Positions 35,331 to 45,022 of a stretch of DNA of 64,000 nt are shown here, piece by piece. This DNA comes from Otatea glauca. Its lineage: Eukaryota; Streptophyta; Magnoliopsida; Poales; Poaceae. How positions within the stretch are numbered: the stretch's first letter is position 1; every line of letters begins with the position of its first letter. The notes beneath the pieces were generated by a model that made no database searches, had not been told where the DNA came from, and worked only from the letters and a program-made list of their open reading frames with translations. The stretch spans positions 8,595,278 to 8,659,277 of the forward strand of contig CM070720.1 in NCBI GenBank assembly GCA_036346275.1, read 5' to 3'. Both the position numbers and the translations under genes were made by a program.

Positions 35331-36536
35331 CGATCTATTTGAGTGAGTCACACAATCAAAATTAGGCTTGTCCACCTTCTGTCTTCACTCAGCCTTAGTT
35401 GCCTCTTTTGAGCCGAAGGATGTTTCTCATGCATTATCTAATGGGTCTTGGATTAATGCTACGCATGAGGAACTTAAGAACTTCAAGAAGAACAAGGTAT
35501 GGCAGCTTGTTGAGCTTTCATCTGGTCATAATGTCAGTGGGACCAAGCGGGTGTTCAAGAACAAGCAGAGTGAGGATGGGTTATCATTAGAAACAAGGCT
35601 AGACTAGTTGCACAGGGTTTTACTCAAGTTAAGTGTCTTGACTTTGAGGACACATTTACCCTTGTAGCTAGACTAGAGACAATTAGAATCCTGCTTGCAT
35701 TTTCGGCATCTAAGGGCTTCAAGCTTTATCAAATGGATGTTAAGAGTGCATTCCTCAATAGGTATATTGAGGAAGAGGTGTATGTCAGGCAACCTCCAGG
35801 ATTCGAGAACCCCAAATACCCAAACCATATCTTCAAGCTTTCCAAAGCTTTATATGGACTTAAGCAGACCCCTAGAGTATGGTATGAGAGGCTTAAGTGC
35901 TATCTACCCAGTCATGGTTTTAAGTTGAGTATAGTAGACAAGACTGTATTCATAAGACACCAGGATTCTTATTTTCTCCTCGTCCAGATTTATGTGGACG
36001 ATATTATCTTTGGTGGCTCTTCTCACTCTCTTGTATCTCAATATTTAGAGGTGATGAGCATAGAGTTTGAGATGAGCATAATGGGCGAGTTGAGCTACTT
36101 CCTTAGCTTCCAAATTAAATAGACTCGGGAAGACACCTTCTTGCATCAAGGCAAGTACACTCGAGATCTCCTGATGCGCTTTGACATGTATAATGGGAAG
36201 CCGGTGATGACTCCTATGGCCCCCATGCTATCCTTGAGCCTAACGAGAATGGCGAGCCAATTGATCAGAAGGAGTTTAGGAGCATGATCGGCTTCCTCTT
36301 GTATCTCACTACTTCGATGCCATACATACATTGTGTTGTATGTCTGTGTGCTCGATTTCAGGCTTCTCCCCGTGCTTCTCACCGCCAAGCGGTGAAGCGC
36401 ATCTTTAGGTACCTTTGAGCTATCATTGACTATGGTATTTGATACTCTTCTTCTTATCTATCCCTTAGAGCCTTTTCCGATGCAGACTTTGCTAGCTATA
36501 TGATAGATAGAAAGAGCACTTGTGGCACTTGCCAAT
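35331..36536 (+). pseudogene. A reverse transcriptase and RNase H, 5' part
   Basis: RVT_2-type RT starts near 35400 (EPKDVSHALSNGSWINA, ATHEELKNFKKNKVWQLV). It includes MDVKSAFLNRYIEEEVYV (35733) and the active site QIYVDDIIFGGSSHSL at about 35986-36033, with both aspartates intact. A frameshift near 35580 and stops at 36119 and later interrupt it. The RNase H start (FSDADFASYMIDRKSTCG) is cut at 36536 by B and resumes at 43653. Confidence 0.85.
36532..36536. repeat. Target-site duplication of B, left copy
   Basis: CCAAT, repeated exactly at 43648-43652. Removing B with one copy rejoins the A RNase H codons for ...TCQFIG. Confidence 0.85.
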
Positions 36537-36925
36537 TAAAGGACCATGTGGAGGTCTACCTAGATTTGTGATGAGTATTTGACTAAATTTGAGCTTGGTT
36601 TGCTCTTGTTTGAGTTTGATTTGAAATGGATTTTCAAATGGAAGCAATTTGAGATCTTCTCTATTTTCCCGGTGCTACCGGCCATGGTAGCGCGGTGCTA
36701 CCGGACAAGCGGTAGCACCGGACCAAATGGCCGGTGCAATATTTCCAGATAGGGTGTTTTCATGGGTTTTGGTCGGGCGGTGCTACCGACCATGGTAGCC
36801 CGGTGCTACCGGGTGAGTGGTAGCACCTACCTTTGGAGCGGTGTGAAAATTCCAGAGAAGGGTTTTGGCCGGGCGGTGCAACCAGCCATGGTAGCTCGGT
36901 GCTACCGGGTGAGCGGTAACACTTG
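36537..36925 (+). repeat. B 5' LTR fragment
   Basis: Matches the start of the 3' LTR at 40471 for about 390 bp, including the GGTGCTACCG/CGGTAGCACC inverted-repeat cluster. One 96-bp block is tandemly duplicated (starting at 36765 and 36861). It ends at a short homology shared with pol (CTTGCTTCTAGACC). Confidence 0.8.
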
Positions 36926-38593
36926 CTTCTAGACCTCTCTGTCATATTCAGCGTTCTCATCGACCTGATCAGATCATCGACGATCTGTTTGAGCGGGTCA
37001 TTTGCTCAAAATTAGGTTTGTCCATTTTCTGCCTTCACTCTGCCTTTGTTGCCTCATTTGAGCCAAAGGATATGATTCATACATTATTTGACGAGTCTTG
37101 GACTAATGCTATGCATGAGAAACTTGAAAACTTCGAGAGGAACAAAGTCTGGTAGCTTGTAGAACGTCCATCTGATCATAATGTCATTGGGACCAAGTGG
37201 GTGTTCAAAAACAAGCATAGTGAGGATGGGGTTGTCATTCGCAACAAGGCTAGGCTAGTTGCATAGGGCTTTTCTCAGGTTGAGGGTCTTGACTTTGAGG
37301 AGATCTTTGCCCCTGTAGCTAGACTAGAGGCTATTAGGATCCTGCTTGTATTTTATGCATCCCAGGGCTTCAAGCTCTATCAAATGGATGTCAACAGTGC
37401 ATTCCTCAATGGCTTTATTGAGAAAGAAGTTTATGTCAAACAACCTCTAGGATTTGAGAACTCCAAGCCTCCGAGTCATGTATACAAGCTTTCCAAAGCT
37501 CTGTATGGACTCAAGCAGGCCCCCAGAGCATGGTATGAGTGGCCCAAATCTTATCTTCTCAGCCATGACTTCAAAATGGGCGTAGTAGACAAGACTTTGT
37601 TCATCAGACATCATGAGTCGCATTTTCTTCTCGTCCAGATTTATGTGGACGATATCATTTTTGGTGGCTCATCTCATTCGCTTGTGTCTCAGTTTTGTGA
37701 GGTGATGAGCACAGAGTTTGAGATGAGTATGATGGGCGAGTTGAACTACTTGCTTGGCTTCCAAATCAAGCAGACTCGGGAGGGTACTTTCTAGCATCAA
37801 GGCAAGTATACCCGTGACCTCCTGAGGCATTTCGATATGTCTAACAGGAAGAAGATAATGACTCCTATGGCCACCACTGTTGTCCTCGAGCAGGATGAGG
37901 ATGGTGATCCTGCAGATCAAAAGGAGTTTTGGAGCATGATCGGCTCCCTCTTGTACCTCACTGCTTCGAGACCAGACATACATTTTGCTGTGTGTCTGTG
38001 CGCTCGATTTCAGGCTTCTCCTCGCGCCTCTCACCGCCAGGCCGTGAAGTGCATCTTTAGGTACCTTCGTGCTACCACTGATTATGGTATTTGGTAATCT
38101 TCTTCTTCTTGTCTTCCCCTTCGAGCCTTTTCCGATGCCGATTTTGCTAGCTGTAGGATAGATAGGAAGAGCACTTCTGGCATTTGCCAATTCATTGGCA
38201 CTTCTTTTGTTTCTTGGTCATCTAGGAAGCAGTTCGGAGTTACCTGATCCACGGCGAGGCGAGTATATTCTTGCGACGATTCTTTGTAGCTAGGTGCTCT
38301 GGATGAGATCGACCTTACGGGACTTTGGGTTAGAGATAGAGAGTGTGCCATTTTTCTGTGACAACACTTCTACTATTTGCATTACTAAGAACCCAGTGCA
38401 GCATTCCCGGACCAAGCACATTGATATTAGATATCATTTCCTTAAAGACCATGTGGAGAAGGGGGATATCATGATTCAGTTCGTAGAGAGTGACCTTCAG
38501 TTAGCCGATATCTTCACCAAGCCTTTGGATAGCTCCAGATTTGTTGCCTTGAGGAGTGAGCTTGGAGTCGTGAGTCCTTACGGCCTGTCTTGA
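36926..38593 (+). pseudogene. B reverse transcriptase and RNase H
   Basis: RT spans 36990-37800 with MDVNSAFLNGFIEKEVYV, LYGLKQAPRAWYEW and the intact QIYVDDIIFGGSSHSL active site (about 37638-37685). RNase H runs from 37837 (PADQKEFWSMIGSLLYLTA, FSDADFASCRIDRKS). After a frameshift near 38250 it ends with FFCDNTSTICITKNPVQHSR and ADIFTKPLDSSRFVALR (38294-38593). Stops lie at 37153, 37264, 37792 and 38095. It is less damaged than the A copy at the same positions, consistent with B being younger. Confidence 0.87.
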
Positions 38594-40459
38594 GGGGAGC
38601 TGGTTCGTATATTATGTATAATATGTTATCTTCCAACTTTGTTTTTCTTTTTTTTGTGTTTCTTCTGAGTGATATTGGGCTTGTTTTCTTGAGTTGAGTT
38701 CACTCACTTAGACTTCTGGCATGCTTTGCATGGACCTCTTTCATGTGCTTTAGGTTGCTATCATGCGTGATTAGTTGTTCTCTCTTCTCTCTAGGTTGAG
38801 TTCCCTCACAGTCTTATAAGTCTAGCAGGTGTTGGGTCTCTTGGGTAGACAGGGTCTGTGTGCACTCCTTAGTTGGGATCTAGAGTCGACTTCCTATGTC
38901 GATCCACTGGGAAGATAAGAGCGAGTCTGAGCCGTAGTGAGTCTCTTCTATCTTTTCTATGCTCTATAGCCATCCAGTTTTGCAGTTTCTCAACTTCTTC
39001 TCCTCATTCTGTTTTTCTAGTTGTTATTGAGTTCATTTGGGTTTTCTTTATGCCTAATCATGATAAAACTCAACTTTAACTTTAACCAGATTTGAGCTTA
39101 AAATTGATTCATTTGTTGAGAGAGAGTTTGGGAATCTATTCATGCATAGCATTTAGACTGCATTTTCTGTTTTATGAGCTTTGTCTATTATGCAATTGAC
39201 TCAATCTTCATGAAATACATCATGCTATATCTTTTAAAGAAAATCACTAGCTTAGATATGTCCAAATCCATTTATCATGCTAAGCTTATTAAAATCTGAA
39301 AAATTTGAAAGCTTTAAATGAAAACTTGATGAAACATGTTGCTTTTACTTACTAAGTTTCTTCTCTAGTGGTTTTTACCACGAATTATGAAATCTTGGAT
39401 TTCTCTAGAGTCCCTATAGCAACTTAGGTGAAATTTGTTGTATCCATATTTGAGTCCTTCAGAATTGCACATATGTGCTAAATTGAAAATTAAAAAAAAT
39501 TGACTCTTTTGTGCAAAATTGATCTCAACACTTTATATTCACGAGATTGCTTCCCATTGCACTTGGGATGAACTTGGAATATATTGTGTATGACCAAGAT
39601 CATTCTCTTAAGAGTCACTCTTGAGATGATCGAAAATGGAATGAGTCGATCAAAAAAAATTCAAACATCAAACACATAAGTGGGTAAAGAATGCAAATAA
39701 TGTCAAACATTTGCACCCCGCTATGATTTTCAAAAGTCTTAAAGAAAATTTGCATAAATTGAAAAATGAGCTTGAAGGACCTTATATGCACTTCAAAATT
39801 CCCCAAAGTGTTGAGTAGGTTGAACTTTAGGTTTTCCATTTGATCCTTGAGTGGTTTTGCTTCTAGCTTTGAAACTTTGCTAAGTTTTGCACTTGTCAAA
39901 TCGTGCTAAAATGAAATATTGTAAACTAAGCTTTTTCATAAACTGTATTGGTCTTGGACATGTCTTAGTTTAGTCATATTCTGAAATTGACAAGCTTAGT
40001 GCAATATTTTTCCATTTTGATCAATTGGATAATCTTGAAAGCACTTTAGATTGCATTTCATGCATACATAACAAAATTGATGCCTATATTGCCAAAAGAG
40101 GAAGAAAACGTAGAAAAGGCATCACTAAAAACATAAAAATGTGAATGCTTATTTGGTTATTATGATCTTTGTAAAACTATGCTACTACTTCTTTTGGATC
40201 ATAATCTCATAATCACATTTGACATGTTTAGTTGGATTTTAGAGTTTTTGTTGAAAACTTGCTCTTTCTTAAATTTAACTCTAAAATCTAAACCCTCTTG
40301 AGTTTAGTTTTAGCTCCAAAAATCCCTGTTGTCAACTTGGTTTTGATTCCAATTCTTATCTTTGGACCAAGTTTGACTTTGCAACTAAAAATTGCTTTCT
40401 TCTTATCCTCTTTAAACTCAAAACTTATGCCTTTTGTTGTGTTTGTCAATATACTCATC
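38594..40459 (+). other. B long 3' spacer between pol and LTR
   Basis: Roughly 1.9 kb, AT-rich, without an open frame of interest on either strand. It begins with GAGGGGAGCTGG just after the pol stop and is homologous to 44041-45022 in A. Some SIRE elements carry an envelope-like gene here. I see no membrane-protein or other frame, so it is noncoding in this family. Confidence 0.7.
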
Positions 40460-40470
40460 AAGGGGGAGAT
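40460..40470 (+). promoter_or_regulatory. B polypurine tract
   Basis: AAGGGGGAGAT immediately before the TGAAGGACC start of the 3' LTR. Confidence 0.85.
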
Positions 40471-40604
40471 TGAAGGACCATGTGGAGGTCTACCTAGATT
40501 TGTGATGATTATTTGACTAAATTTGAGCTTGGTTTGCTCTTGTTTGAGTTTGATTTGAAATGGATTTTCAAATGGAAGCAATTTGAGGTCTTCACTGTTT
40601 TTCC

Positions 40605-40890
40605 GATGCTAGAGGCCATGGTTGCGCAGTGCTACCGGGCGAGCGGTAGCACTGGACCAAATGGCCAGTGCAATATTTCCAGAGAGGGTTTTTTATGGGT
40701 TTTGGCCAAGCGGTGCTACCGGCCATGGTAGCCCGGTGCTACCGGGTGAGCGGTAGCACCTGCTTTTGGAGCGGTGTGAAAATTCCAGAGAAGGGTTTTC
40801 TCTGGTGTTCGCGCAGTACAGTGCTACCGGTCTGAGTGCGGTAGCACCGGTCCACCATGGGCAGTGCTACCGGCCTGAGGGGGTAGCACC
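40605..40890. repeat. Inverted-repeat cluster in copia LTR
   Basis: Repeated short arms GGTGCTACCG and CGGTAGCACC, each the reverse complement of the other, occur many times at close spacing around CCATGG centres. Transcripts from either strand could fold into stacked hairpins. The same cluster is at 36670-36925. Confidence 0.75.
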
Positions 40891-41364
40891 GGCCAGAACG
40901 AACAAAGATGAATTTCAAAGTGTGGACTTTGATGAATTTCTTGCATATCTTTGTGGGCATTGCTATGTGAGGAGTATCCTTGTTTTTGATGGTTGCAGGT
41001 CGAGGATGCTAGATCATGGTTAGGCGAAAGATGATCGGGACTAGGCGAGGAGCGTCGGAGGTCCAGACGGTCGGTGATCGCCGGAAGATTATCAAAGATA
41101 GAGTCGTGGCAAGCCATGAAGACAAGGAACGGATGAGATGCTAGCTAGGTGCTGCATGGATCAATGAGGACCATTGGATCTTGGTCTTGTAGATAGGTTA
41201 GTGGGTCTATTTAGTGTGCTTTGAGAACCGTGCAAGAAAACCCAAGCGTGTGGTGGGTTTTGGGTTAGCCCTTGCATGGCTGGTTGAGTGGGTTAATCCT
41301 AGCCCTTGATGGATGCTCTAGGGTTTTGAGGCACATCCAAGGGTGGTAGGTGGCCCAAGAGTTG

Positions 41365-41373
41365 TATAAATAG
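41365..41373 (+). promoter_or_regulatory. B LTR TATA box
   Basis: TATAAATAG, matched at the same context (GGCCCAAGAG...) in the C LTR at 61896-61904. It is the likely core promoter of this copia family. Confidence 0.65.
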
Positions 41374-42210
41374 GAGTGGAGGGGTAGCCTTCCCCCCTTA
41401 AAGGTTTTTAATGCTCCTTTGAGCTTTGCCCACATGAATGTGAGGCTTTGTAACCTCTCCTTCCAAAAATGGAATGTTTTTCATTTATGTTCTTACTTAA
41501 TTTCCTTTATGCATTTAAATTACGTAATTTAAATTTCGCATTTACTTTCTTGCAATTTACATTTATGCTATTTGGATTTGCCTCCCCTCCTTCTACATGC
41601 TTACGAATCTTTGTTGAGGTTGATGTTTGATGAATGATTCTTCTTCTGAACTTATATTCTCAATCATCTAAGAAATCCATGCGTTCTTCTTGCAAGAAGT
41701 TCTTCCTTGCGTTCTTGAATGTTTGATCTTGTAGATTGCATTGCCTTGAATTTTGTCATGGTTTTTTTGCTTGCTGGGACATGTGGGGAGTCATTCAAGA
41801 TCATCTTGATCGTCATAGCCCCACGAGCAAGCCTCGATCGAAGTTCTTTCGATTTTTGTTGAAACTTGATGTGTTCTTCTTTCCTGGGCAAAAAGGTCAG
41901 AACTTTGACATCAATCCTTGTGATTGAAGGTTGGAATAAGTTCCTGACATCCCGAGGACCTTATCTAACAAGTTTCATTGAGTTTGGATCAACGGATCAA
42001 AAGATTCATCAATTTTCCTTTTGAACCCATGCTGAAAACACTGTTCATATGCCTGTTTTTACTGTAGTTACAGTACTCCAGTAGCACCGCTCCACATGGG
42101 CGGTAGCACCGGCCTCAGGCTGAGTTTTTGAGAAAATTGACTCTTTCGCTTCCATTCGATATTTAGGGGTTTTGGCTTGGTTTCTTTGGGTGAAAATCTA
42201 CATTTGTGAT

Positions 42211-42215
42211 CTTCC
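42211..42215. repeat. Target-site duplication of solo LTR, left copy
   Basis: CTTCC, repeated at 43581-43585. Confidence 0.85.
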
Positions 42216-43580
42216 TGTAGAGGAACGCGGTATGCTACGCTAGCACAAAAAAAAATCTACCGCGAAACCAGAAAGCTACTCGCAAGAAGGGGATCATAGA
42301 TAAGATTACCACTAGACGCGCGATTCGCGAATCCTTCGCGTCGATGTAGTGGATCGTCCTCGCCGCGATCGTTGCGTCGATGTAGTGGATCGTCCTCGCC
42401 TTGCCGTGGATCGTCCTCCCACGCCGCATCGCAGCAGCGTCACCGCAGATGATCCACACGTCCGAGATGGAACGCCGTGCGTCGTGTGCAAGCACACAGT
42501 CGCTCGGCGAGGCAGCGAGAGGAGTAGGCTAGGGTTTCGAGTGAATCACTCCTAAACCGTGGGAAAGCACACGCTGCGCCCTCCTCCTCCCCTCCTTATA
42601 TAGCCACGAGATGAAACCTAAACTAGGGCCCATCGTGTGCTAAGCCCACGAGTTCATTAATTACGGATCCAAATCCAAATTAATGCGCCCACCATTAAGT
42701 GTGTGACCTGCGGGTTCACGTGCGTTTGGGCGTGGATTCGAAAACTCCTTTTCAATCCAATAGTTGGTAGTGGCTTCTTGCAAAGTATACCAACTCCCAA
42801 ACATACTATGATCAAATCGAGATGAACCTATCAAAAGTACTCATGTAATAATCCCTTTGCCAAGTATATGAAGATTGATCTCAAGGCGAGAAGCATGTCA
42901 TCCTTTGATGATTCAATCCATCTCTCGTATCCGTGATATATTAATAAGTTGTGATTGACTCCTCAATCACGGCATGGCCATGCACTTCCTTAATCATATC
43001 ACACGAGTGGCCTTGTCGATATATCTCGTTTCATTGGGTGGCAAATTCCATCTTATTGCTCACTTCCCTCTGCATGTTTCATAGTAAACATGAAAGCTAC
43101 CTTTATAACTATCCGGTTAGGAAGTAGTGTTTGATAGCCCCAAGGAAAACTATTACACATGTAGGGAATATGACAATCTCAGGTCTAAGGATCATACATC
43201 TACTAGGTATGAGATACACTGATGACACATAAGAATGAAACATTCTCGCAGTGTCCCATTGCGGGTCTATCTAACCCATGACCCATGTTCTTCAACATGC
43301 GTCCACAATGTATAGATGATATCTCCATATCCCATGATCTATGAAGCATGATCATCGATCACTACATGTGCTGATCTATTCATCGTTGTCCTATACGATG
43401 ATATCCGATCAGAGATATTTATCGAATTACATCATTAAGTAAAGAGCTTCATAAGCAAGTCACATACTTGTTGATCAATACAATGATATACATTCATTGG
43501 ATCAATAATCATATTATTATTCATAAACATAGTCATGTTACAATCATCTAAATGATTGCCTCAAGGGCATAACACTAACA
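42216..43580 (-). mobile_element. Solo LTR of a copia-type element
   Basis: 1365 bp with TGTAG...CTAACA ends and a perfect CTTCC duplication, inserted in the B 3' LTR. On the minus strand it starts TGTTAGTGTTATGCCC, a start I recognise from grass copia LTRs, and it has a CTATATAAGG TATA box at 42594-42603. No internal region or second LTR is present, so LTR-LTR recombination removed the body. A 27-bp block (GCGTCGATGTAG...) is duplicated with period 36 at 42338-42364 and 42374-42400. Open frames at 42235-42555 are LTR shadows. Confidence 0.85.
42594..42603 (-). promoter_or_regulatory. Solo LTR TATA box
   Basis: CTATATAAGG on the minus strand, supporting the minus orientation of the LTR. Confidence 0.5.
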
Positions 43581-43585
43581 CTTCC
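43581..43585. repeat. Target-site duplication of solo LTR, right copy
   Basis: CTTCC, identical to 42211-42215. Confidence 0.85.
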
Positions 43586-43647
43586 TTAGGGGATATATTT
43601 TAATTTGGGATCATTCACCCCCCTCTGATCGCCATCTCGATCTTTCA

Positions 43648-43652
43648 CCAAT
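43648..43652. repeat. Target-site duplication of B, right copy
   Basis: CCAAT, identical to 36532-36536. Confidence 0.85.
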
Positions 43653-44040
43653 TCATTGGCGCTTTTCTTATCTCTTGGTCATCTAGGAAGTAGTCCAGAG
43701 TTGCATAGTCCACCGCTAAGACCGAGTACGTCGCTGCAGCTAGTTACTGTAGTCAGGTGCTTTGGATGAGATCGACCTTGTAGGACTTTGAGTTAGAGAT
43801 AGAGAGTGTTCCACTTTTCTGTGATAACACTTCTGCTATTTTCATTGCTAAAAACCCAATGCAGCATTCCAGTACCAAGTACATAACACTTCTGCTATTT
43901 GCATTGCTAAAAACTTCCTTAGAGACCATGCGGAGAAGAGTGATATAGTGCTTCAGTTTTAGAGAGTGACCTCTAAATTACTGATATCTTTACCAACCCT
44001 TTAGATAGCTCTAGGTTTGTGGCTTTGTGAGGATAGCTTG
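43653..44040 (+). pseudogene. A RNase H, 3' part
   Basis: Continues the A RNase H after B: WSSRK, STAKTEYVAAASYC, LWMRSTL, and FCDNTSAI near 43817-43840. A 30-bp block (AACACTTCTGCTATTT...) at 43826-43855 is repeated at 43885-43914 in place of the expected HIDIRYHF codons. Stops and frame changes make it inactive. Confidence 0.8.
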
Positions 44041-45017
44041 GAGTTGTGTGTCCATACGGCATCACTTGAGGGGGAGCTGGTTTATATGTTATATACTATA
44101 TATGTTTTTCTTCCAACATTTCCTTTCTTTTGCATCTTCTGAGTGATATTGGGCTTATTTTTAGAATTCTGAGTTCATTTCACTTAGACTTCTAGTATGC
44201 TTTGCATGGACCTCTCATCTTACGCTATAGGTTGCTATCATGCACAATTAGCTGTTCTCTCTTCTCTTTAGGTTGAGTTCCCTCATAGTTTTATAAGTTA
44301 TAAGGTGTTAGGACCCCTGGGTAGACAGGGTCTGTATGCACTCCTTACCTTGGGATCTAGAATCAGCTTCCCTTTGTTAGTCATTGGGGAGATAAGAGCG
44401 AGTCTGAGTTATAGTGTTCTCTACTATCTTTTCTATGCTCTATAGCCACCCAGTTTGCAGTTTCTTGACTTTTTCTCTTCATTCTGTGTTTCTGGTTTTG
44501 ATTGAGTTCATTTGGACCTTCCTTAAGCTTAATTTTGCTAATAACTCAACTTGAACCAGATTTATGCTTAAAATTGATTTACTTGTTGAGGGGGAGTTTG
44601 AGAGTCTGTTTCATGCATTGCATATAGACTTCATTTTCTATTTTTATGAGTTTTGTCTATTATGCAAATGAGCCTCTCTTCATGCTATGCACCCTGCTAC
44701 TTTTATGAAGAAAACTGCTAGCTTAGATATGTCCAAGTTCACTTTGTTTGATCATGCTAAGCTTGTTAAAAATTGAAAATTAAAGCTTTAAATGAAAACT
44801 TGATGAAACATGTTGCTTTCACTTGCTATGTTTCCTCTCTAGGTGCATATACCATTATTTATGAAATTTTGGATTTCCAGTAGAGTCCCTATAGCAACTT
44901 GGGTGAAGCTAGATTAATCCATAATCGAGTCCTTCGCATGCTCACAAATCTATGTGCTAAAATGAAAAAAAATAACTCTTTTTGTGCAGATTAATCTCAA
45001 CACCTTACATTCACAAG
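44041..45017 (+). other. A 3' spacer, truncated by E5
   Basis: Begins near GAGGGGGAGCTGG (44069-44081) and is homologous to the first 0.95 kb of the B spacer. No coding signal. Confidence 0.65.
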
Positions 45018-45022
45018 ACTGC
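45018..45022. repeat. Presumed target-site duplication of E5, left copy
   Basis: ACTGC lies before the LTR TG. Its partner is outside the window, so this is positional inference only. Confidence 0.35.

Larger units (their letters stand above)
36537..43647 (+). mobile_element. B: internally deleted SIRE-like copia element
   Basis: Inserted in the A RNase H, proven by the CCAAT duplication. It retains a fragment of 5' LTR (36537 to about 36925), then jumps straight into RT coding sequence. Gag, protease, integrase and the PBS are all missing. RT, RNase H, a long 3' spacer, polypurine tract and a full 3' LTR follow. The 3' LTR is split by the solo LTR at 42216-43580. The 5' LTR begins TAAAGGACC rather than TGAAGGACC, a one-base change of the canonical TG. 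Confidence 0.88.
40471..43647 (+). repeat. B 3' LTR, interrupted by a solo LTR
   Basis: Begins TGAAGGACC and ends ATCTTTCA at 43647. Net length is about 1.8 kb after removing 42216-43585. It contains the inverted-repeat cluster (40610-40890), a TATA box at 41365-41373 and a further GTAGCACCG pair at 42080-42110. Confidence 0.85.
30624..45022 (+). mobile_element. A: SIRE-like Ty1/copia element, interrupted
   Basis: Plus-strand copia element inserted in the 3' part of T. It retains an LTR end, iMet PBS, a long gag with two zinc knuckles, protease, integrase, RT and RNase H. It is split by B at 36537-43647 (TSD CCAAT) and cut at its right by E5 at 45022. The left LTR boundary is uncertain: TGAAAACTG at 30624 is a candidate start, but the LTR may be 5'-truncated, because related LTRs here are 1.6-1.8 kb. 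There are numerous stops in gag and pol. Confidence 0.82.

Noticed and set aside
38594..40459. Envelope-like gene in the SIRE 3' spacer
   Set aside because: No open frame above about 100 codons and no signal peptide, transmembrane or coiled-coil pattern was seen.
42235..42555. Short frames rich in Arg, Ser and Thr on both strands
   Set aside because: They come from a 36-bp-period repeat in the solo LTR.
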